Positions 48,299-53,179 of a DNA stretch of 53,179 nt are shown here, piece by piece. A program made the translations under genes and the position numbers. Position 1 is the stretch's first letter, and the number at the start of each line of letters is the position of its first letter. Below the pieces are notes generated by a model. The model was not told the origin of the DNA, made no database searches, and saw only the letters and a program-made list of their open reading frames with translations. This stretch comes from Verrucomicrobiota bacterium (lineage in GTDB: Bacteria; Verrucomicrobiota; Verrucomicrobiia; Chthoniobacterales; UBA10450), in assembly GCA_003220055.1 (NCBI GenBank), contig QHRF01000080.1:1-53179 (forward strand). Reading direction: 5' to 3'.

Positions 48299-49355
48299 CG
48301 GTTCGGCGCCGATGATGTTGTTCTCAGTCTGGGGCGGATCACTGGCCGATCTTTATCCGAAACGGTCGATTCTGATCACGACCCAGACCGCGCAAATGAT
48401 CTGCGCGTTTTTGCTCGCGATTGGAGTTTGGGCTGGATTCGCCAACGCCACGTTCATTGTCATCGTGGCAGCGTTCAATGGCATCGCGATGGGGTTTGAT
48501 ATGCCCGCGCGACAAGCGTTCACCGTTGAGATGACGAGTCGCGAAGATTTGCTCAACGCAATTTCGCTCAACAGCTCGATCGTCAATGGCGCACGGGTGA
48601 TCGGTCCGTCGCTCGCGGGATTAATGATTGGCGCCGTTGGCGTTTCGGCATGCTTTTTATTCAACGGTCTCAGTTTCGTCGCAGTTATCGCGGGTTTGTT
48701 AATGATGCGACTGCCGATTTTCGAGCGGAACATCGAGATCATTTCGCCGACGGAACATGCCTGGAATGGAATCGTCTATTCGTCTCAACATCCGCGCGTG
48801 CGCATGATTCTGCTGTTGTTTCTGGCAGTCGGAATTTTCGGCTGGTCTTATATGGTAATCATGCCCGCGTTTGCGCGCGACGTGCTCGGGCGCGGTGCGG
48901 ACGGTTACGGTGTCTTGATGTCGGCCAGTGGAATCGGCGCGTTAGTCGGCGCACTGATCGTGGCAACGTTCGGACATCAGTTCACGCCACGAAAGCTCGC
49001 GCTCGGCGGTGTCTGGTTATTTTCCGCGGCGCTACTCGCGTTTTCGTTCACGCGAAATTTCTACCTTGCGCTCGCATTTCTCTTCATCGGAGGGTTCGGA
49101 ATGCTCCTATTTTTCTCGACGACGAACACGGTGCTGCAAACCATCGTGCCCGACGATATGCGCGGCCGCGTCATGGGCGTGTGGTCGCTCATTTTCGGCG
49201 CCATGATCCCCGTTGGCAGTCTTGAAGCCGGCGCCGTTGCGCATTGGTTAGGCACTCCCTTCGCGCTGGCGTTAGGCGGGATCATTTGTGCGATATCCGC
49301 CCTCGTGGCGCTATTGGTGATCCAACGACGGGAAGCGCAACTCGCTCGAGCATGA
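48249..49355 (+). CDS. MFS transporter (MFS_3/EntS-like), apparently lacking its first TM helices
   Basis: GSAPMMLFSVWGGSLADLYPKRS, GFDMPARQAFTVEMTSREDLLNAISLNSSIVNGARVIGPSLAG; the usual N-terminal 50-60 aa are absent. Confidence 0.82.
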   Translation: MSVACLPISKCGAVATIGSAPMMLFSVWGGSLADLYPKRSILITTQTAQMICAFLLAIGVWAGFANATFIVIVAAFNGIAMGFDMPARQAFTVEMTSREDLLNAISLNSSIVNGARVIGPSLAGLMIGAVGVSACFLFNGLSFVAVIAGLLMMRLPIFERNIEIISPTEHAWNGIVYSSQHPRVRMILLLFLAVGIFGWSYMVIMPAFARDVLGRGADGYGVLMSASGIGALVGALIVATFGHQFTPRKLALGGVWLFSAALLAFSFTRNFYLALAFLFIGGFGMLLFFSTTNTVLQTIVPDDMRGRVMGVWSLIFGAMIPVGSLEAGAVAHWLGTPFALALGGIICAISALVALLVIQRREAQLARA

Positions 49356-49424
49356 GTTGCAGAGGCGCTTATACCAAGCGCCTGTTATTAGTTCGGCGTT
49401 CGCCGCGGCGAACGCCGCTACAAC
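49356..49424. repeat. Twin-hairpin element directly after the MFS stop codon
   Basis: GTTGCAG-AGGCGCTT-atacc-AAGCGCCT-GTTATTAGTTC-GGCGTTCGCC-gc-GGCGAACGCC-GCTACAAC; reverse complement matches 52265-52330. Confidence 0.8.
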
Positions 49425-49427
49425 AAC

Positions 49428-50840
49428 CTATCGATTCAGGATATGCAGCGCCCGCTTCTCCACATTCATCGCCGCTTCTTTCACAGCTTCGCTCAAAGTC
49501 GGATGCGAATGACAGGTCCGCGCGAGATCTTCAGAACTGCCGCCAAATTCAATTACTGAAACCGCTTCGGCGATTAGTTCCGACGCCGCGTGCTGCAAAA
49601 TGTGTGCGCCAAGAATCCGGTCGGTTTTCGCCTCGGCCACAAATTTGACGATTCCATCGAGGTCATCATTCGCAATTGCGCGAGCGTTGGCGCGGAATGG
49701 GAATCTCCCGACCCGATAATCGATCCCCTTCTCTTTCGCCTGGTCCTCAGTCAAACCGACGCCGGCCAGTTCCGGATTGGTATAAATGATTCCGGCGATC
49801 GCGTCATAATTAATATGGCCATCTTTGCCGGCGATCCTTTCCACACATGCAATTCCTTCGTCTTCGGCTTTGTGCGCCAGCATCGGGCCCGCGATTACGT
49901 CGCCGATCGCGTAAATGCCGTCGACATTCGTCTTAAAATGCTGGTCGACTTTGATCCGCTTCTTTTCGTCGAACTCAACTCCGACTTTCTCCGCGCCGAG
50001 ACCTTCGCTGAACGGTTTGCGCCCGACCGAGACGAGCACTTTGTCGGCTTCGAATTTCAGTTCTTCATTTCCTTTGGTGGCAGTCGCAGTGACACGGCCA
50101 TTGTCGATCTTGATCGCGCCGACCTTGGTTTCGAGATGGAAGGTAATGCCTTGTCCGGTTAGCGATCGTTGAAGCAGGTTCGACAACTCGAGATCGAAGC
50201 CGAGGGCGATCCGCGGCAAGAATTCGAGAATGGTCACTTTGGAACCAAGCCGGGCCCAAACCGATCCAAGCTCGAGACCAATCGCGCCCGCGCCGATGAC
50301 GAGGAATTCGGGCGGCGGTTCTGTGAAAGTAAGCGCTTCGGTGCTGCTGACGATTGTTTTGCCGTCAAACTTCGCAAACGGCAATTCGATCGGCGCGCTG
50401 CCAGTCGCGATGATGATGTTTTTGGTTTCAATCTCCTGTCCCGCGCCTGCGGGATCCGACGATTTGACCGAAACTTTTCCGGGCGCGGTTATTGTGCCGA
50501 AGCCTTCGAACGTCGTCACCTTGTTGGTCTTCATCAGCGCTCGCACGCCGCCCGTAAGCGTTTTCACGACCTTCTCCTTTCGCTGCTGCATCTTATTAAG
50601 ATCGACATCCACGTTGCCGATGACGATGCCGTGTTTCTCGGCTTCCTTTTTTGCAAACATCAAATGATCGCTCGAGGTCAGGAGCGCTTTGCTCGGAATG
50701 CAGCCCACGTTCAGACAAGTACCGCCGAGATCCTTGTCCTTCTCGACCATGGCGGTTTTGAGGCCGAGCTGTCCTGCGCGAATCGCCGCGACATACCCGC
50801 CCGGTCCTGAACCAATGATGACGACGTCAAATTTTTCCAT
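49428..50840 (-). CDS. lpdA: Dihydrolipoyl dehydrogenase
   Basis: DVVIIGSGPGGYVAAIRAGQLG, LGGTCLNVGCIPSKALL, CHSHPTLSEAVKEAAM. Confidence 0.97.
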   Translation of the reverse strand: MEKFDVVIIGSGPGGYVAAIRAGQLGLKTAMVEKDKDLGGTCLNVGCIPSKALLTSSDHLMFAKKEAEKHGIVIGNVDVDLNKMQQRKEKVVKTLTGGVRALMKTNKVTTFEGFGTITAPGKVSVKSSDPAGAGQEIETKNIIIATGSAPIELPFAKFDGKTIVSSTEALTFTEPPPEFLVIGAGAIGLELGSVWARLGSKVTILEFLPRIALGFDLELSNLLQRSLTGQGITFHLETKVGAIKIDNGRVTATATKGNEELKFEADKVLVSVGRKPFSEGLGAEKVGVEFDEKKRIKVDQHFKTNVDGIYAIGDVIAGPMLAHKAEDEGIACVERIAGKDGHINYDAIAGIIYTNPELAGVGLTEDQAKEKGIDYRVGRFPFRANARAIANDDLDGIVKFVAEAKTDRILGAHILQHAASELIAEAVSVIEFGGSSEDLARTCHSHPTLSEAVKEAAMNVEKRALHILNR

Positions 50841-50923
50841 ATATTCGCTATGTCATTCTGCGCAGAGCGAAGAATCTTTGGCCATTTCTCCCGTCTGCCA
50901 TGGGCGTGACAGAAAGTGAAACA

Positions 50924-52186
50924 TTAAAAATCCAGCGGGAGCTTCTTTGGGTCCTCGATGCATTCTTTCACTTTAATCAGGAACGACACGGCTTCCTTGC
51001 CGTCAATCGCGCGATGATCGTAACTGAGCGCGAGATACATCATCGGGCGCACTTCCACCTTGCCGTCGACCGCGGTCGGTCGCGGCATAATTTTGTGCAT
51101 ACCGAGAATTCCGCTTTGCGGTGGATTCAAAATCGGCGTGCTTAAGAGCGAGCCGTAAACGCCGCCGTTTGAAATCGTAAACGTGCCGCCGGTCAAATCC
51201 TCGATCTTCAATTTCCCTTCACGCGCTTTGGTCGCGTAGTTCGCGATGTCGCGCTCGAGATCGGCGAACGATTTTTTGTCGGCGTCGCGCACAATCGGCA
51301 CCACCAGTCCGCGCTCCGTTCCAACAGCGACGCCGATGTCATAGAAATTGTTTTGGATGAAATCCTCGTCTTCGATCCGTCCGTTGACCACGGGCACGGT
51401 TTTGAGCGCTTCGACGGACGCTTTGATGAAGAACGACATGAACCCCAGCTTCACGGAGTGCTTTTTCGTGAACGCTTCTTGCGACTTTGCGCGCAATTCC
51501 TGAACCGCGCTCATGTCGCATTCGTTGAATGTGGTCAGAATCGCGGCGGTGTGCTGCGCCATCACCAGCTGTGCTGCAATCTTTCGACGCAACGGCGACA
51601 TTTTCTTTCGGACAAACCGTCCGTCATGCGATTCTCGATTTTCTGTAGTAGGGGAAGCAGTCTGCTTCCCATCGGCTGGGACGCTGATAGCGTCCCCTAC
51701 AGTCTTGCTTTTGGTTTTGCTCGCCGCTTCGAGCGCGTCCGCTTTTGTCAGGCGTCCGTCCGGACCGGTCCCTGAAATTTTCTCCGGGTCGAGATGTTCT
51801 TCGTCGACAATACGACGAACAGCCGGCGATAGAGTCCGAGCCGGACTGGCAGTTTTCGCATCGGCAGATTCTTCTTTGGGAGGCGCGGCCGCTTGCGCCT
51901 CGGATTTTGCAGGGGCTTTCTTCTCTGCGGGCTTGGCTGCGGGCGCTTTTTTCGAGTCGTCGATGGTGGCGACGACTTCGCCGATTTTTACTTCCTGACC
52001 TTCAGGAACAATCGGGTCGAGCACGCCGGATGTTTCGGCCGCGATCTCAGTCGAAACTTTGTCGGTCTCAAGGGTAAAAAGCGCGTCACCGGCATTGACG
52101 AAATCGCCGGATTTCTTGTGCCAGACGGAAACGATTCCGCTTGTGATCGATTCACCGACAGCTGGAATTTTTACTTCGACGCTCAC
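50924..52186 (-). CDS. sucB: Dihydrolipoyllysine-residue succinyltransferase (2-oxoglutarate dehydrogenase E2)
   Basis: Lipoyl domain ([13 protein letters not shown]), E3-binding domain ([34 protein letters not shown]), catalytic [16 protein letters not shown]. Confidence 0.97.
   Translation of the reverse strand: MSVEVKIPAVGESITSGIVSVWHKKSGDFVNAGDALFTLETDKVSTEIAAETSGVLDPIVPEGQEVKIGEVVATIDDSKKAPAAKPAEKKAPAKSEAQAAAPPKEESADAKTASPARTLSPAVRRIVDEEHLDPEKISGTGPDGRLTKADALEAASKTKSKTVGDAISVPADGKQTASPTTENRESHDGRFVRKKMSPLRRKIAAQLVMAQHTAAILTTFNECDMSAVQELRAKSQEAFTKKHSVKLGFMSFFIKASVEALKTVPVVNGRIEDEDFIQNNFYDIGVAVGTERGLVVPIVRDADKKSFADLERDIANYATKAREGKLKIEDLTGGTFTISNGGVYGSLLSTPILNPPQSGILGMHKIMPRPTAVDGKVEVRPMMYLALSYDHRAIDGKEAVSFLIKVKECIEDPKKLPLDF
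51646..51702. repeat. Twin-hairpin element located in frame inside sucB linker
   Basis: TAGTAGGGGAAGCAG-t-CTGCTTCCC-ATCGGCT-GGGACGCT-gat-AGCGTCCC-CTACAG. Confidence 0.8.
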
Positions 52187-52264
52187 CGCGCCTAACTAAG
52201 CGCAGAAAAAACGCGCGGTCGAATCAAACGTTGAAACATTTGGCGTGCGGTCATCCTGAACGAA

Positions 52265-52330
52265 GTTGTAGCGGCATTTGTCTCAAACGCCGAATAATAA
52301 ACAGGCGCTTGGCAAAAGCGCCTCTGCAAC
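52265..52330. repeat. Twin-hairpin element just downstream of the sucA stop codon
   Basis: GTTGTAGCGGCATTTGTCTCAAACGCCGAATAATAAACAGGCGCTTGGCAAAAGCGCCTCTGCAAC. Confidence 0.8.
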
Positions 52331-52334
52331 GCAT

Positions 52335-53179
52335 TCAAACCTTGAAGGCGTCGGCGACGACACAGGCTTGTTCTCGCTTGTGTCGCACGAGCGAGCCGAC
52401 GGCAGGGCTCGCGCTGGCATCGCGACCCGCATAGGCGATGTCGCGTTCGAAAAGTTTACGCAAACGCGGCTCAATGAAACTCCATCCGCCCATATTCTCC
52501 GGTTCTTCCTGGCACCAGACGATTTCTATCGTTTTCGGAAAAGCTTTCATCATCGATTTCAATTTCGTTTCGTGCAGCGGATAAAGCTGTTCGATTCGAA
52601 TGATAGCGGCGTTATCGACCTTGTTTTCCGCGCGGTAATTGACGAGGTCGTAGTAAATTTTGCCGGAACAAAGAATGACGCGTTTCATTTTGTTGGCCGG
52701 TCCAACTTCGGGAGAACCGAGAATTTCCTCGAACTTGCCACTGGTAAATTCTTTCGCGGGCGACGACGCAAATTCGGCGCGCAATAAACTCTTCGGTGTC
52801 ATGATCACGAGCGGCTTGATGAAGTCGCGTTTCATTTGCCGGCGGAGCAGGTGAAAGTACTGCGCCGAAGTAGTTAGATTGCAGACCTGAATATTGTCCT
52901 CGGCACAAAGTTGAAGAAAGCGTTCAAGCCGGCCGCTGGAATGTTCGGGGCCCTGGCCTTCGTAACCGTGCGGCAGGAGCAAGACGATCCCGCTCGGCCG
53001 CTGCCATTTCGATTCCGCGGAAACGATGAATTGGTCGACGATGGTTTGCGCGCCATTCGAAAAATCGCCGAACTGCGCTTCCCACAGGCAAAGCATGCTC
53101 GGATAATCGAGCGAATAACCGTAATCGAACCCGAGGACGGCGGCTTCCGAGAGCAAGCTGTTATAGATGCAAATGCGCG
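52335..53179 (-). CDS. sucA: 2-oxoglutarate dehydrogenase E1 component, C-terminal part (5' end outside window)
   Basis: [43 protein letters not shown]...[25 protein letters not shown]; frame open to the right edge. Confidence 0.95.
   Translation of the reverse strand, partial: RICIYNSLLSEAAVLGFDYGYSLDYPSMLCLWEAQFGDFSNGAQTIVDQFIVSAESKWQRPSGIVLLLPHGYEGQGPEHSSGRLERFLQLCAEDNIQVCNLTTSAQYFHLLRRQMKRDFIKPLVIMTPKSLLRAEFASSPAKEFTSGKFEEILGSPEVGPANKMKRVILCSGKIYYDLVNYRAENKVDNAAIIRIEQLYPLHETKLKSMMKAFPKTIEIVWCQEEPENMGGWSFIEPRLRKLFERDIAYAGRDASASPAVGSLVRHKREQACVVADAFKV

Noticed and set aside
2160-50607. AAGATCGACA as a simple codon-usage artefact (Lys-Ile-Asp) or a transcription factor operator
   Set aside because: It occurs in at least five frames and both strands, which excludes a peptide explanation; 17 of 18 copies are inside genes, which argues against a conventional promoter operator.
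1-53179. CRISPR arrays, rRNA or tRNA genes, prophage or large transposases
   Set aside because: I looked for regular direct repeats with spacers, tRNA-like cloverleaf/TTCRANY segments and integrase or transposase motifs and found nothing convincing by eye; tRNAscan-SE, Infernal and CRISPR tools would be needed to exclude them.

Overview
The window looks like a chromosomal segment of a soil-type Verrucomicrobiota (Chthoniobacterales-like; inferred from gene content and style, not tested). It holds about 54 protein-coding genes and no rRNA, tRNA or CRISPR that I could support. Recognisable content: dnaX 3' end and ybaB; a moaB-moaC-moaA cluster; a UbiD decarboxylase; a squalene/phytoene synthase; lepB and lepA; tandem STAS proteins; an envelope-glycan block (two GT4, one GT9, an MsbA-like ABC exporter); a DUF255/YyaL protein; a CNNM/CBS pair; a lipoprotein-like PCMT; an HTTM protein; thrS; recQ; an APC permease with pxpA-pxpC-pxpB; YceI; recO; and lpdA-sucB-sucA (2-oxoglutarate dehydrogenase). 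The most unusual signal is not a gene. The short word AAGATCGACA occurs 18 times exactly, on both strands, in at least five of six reading frames and once in intergenic DNA. Its flanks are constrained (Y-AAGATCGACA-W-Y), which resembles a DNA-uptake-sequence-like genome-wide motif. A second layer is a set of palindromic or twin-hairpin repeats, several of which sit in frame inside coding genes (dnaX, pxpB, sucB, lpdA, a GT39), similar in concept to Rickettsia palindromic elements. There is also an apparent head-to-head junction of two 5'-truncated genes near 48.25-48.30 kb. All counts were made by eye and should be recomputed.
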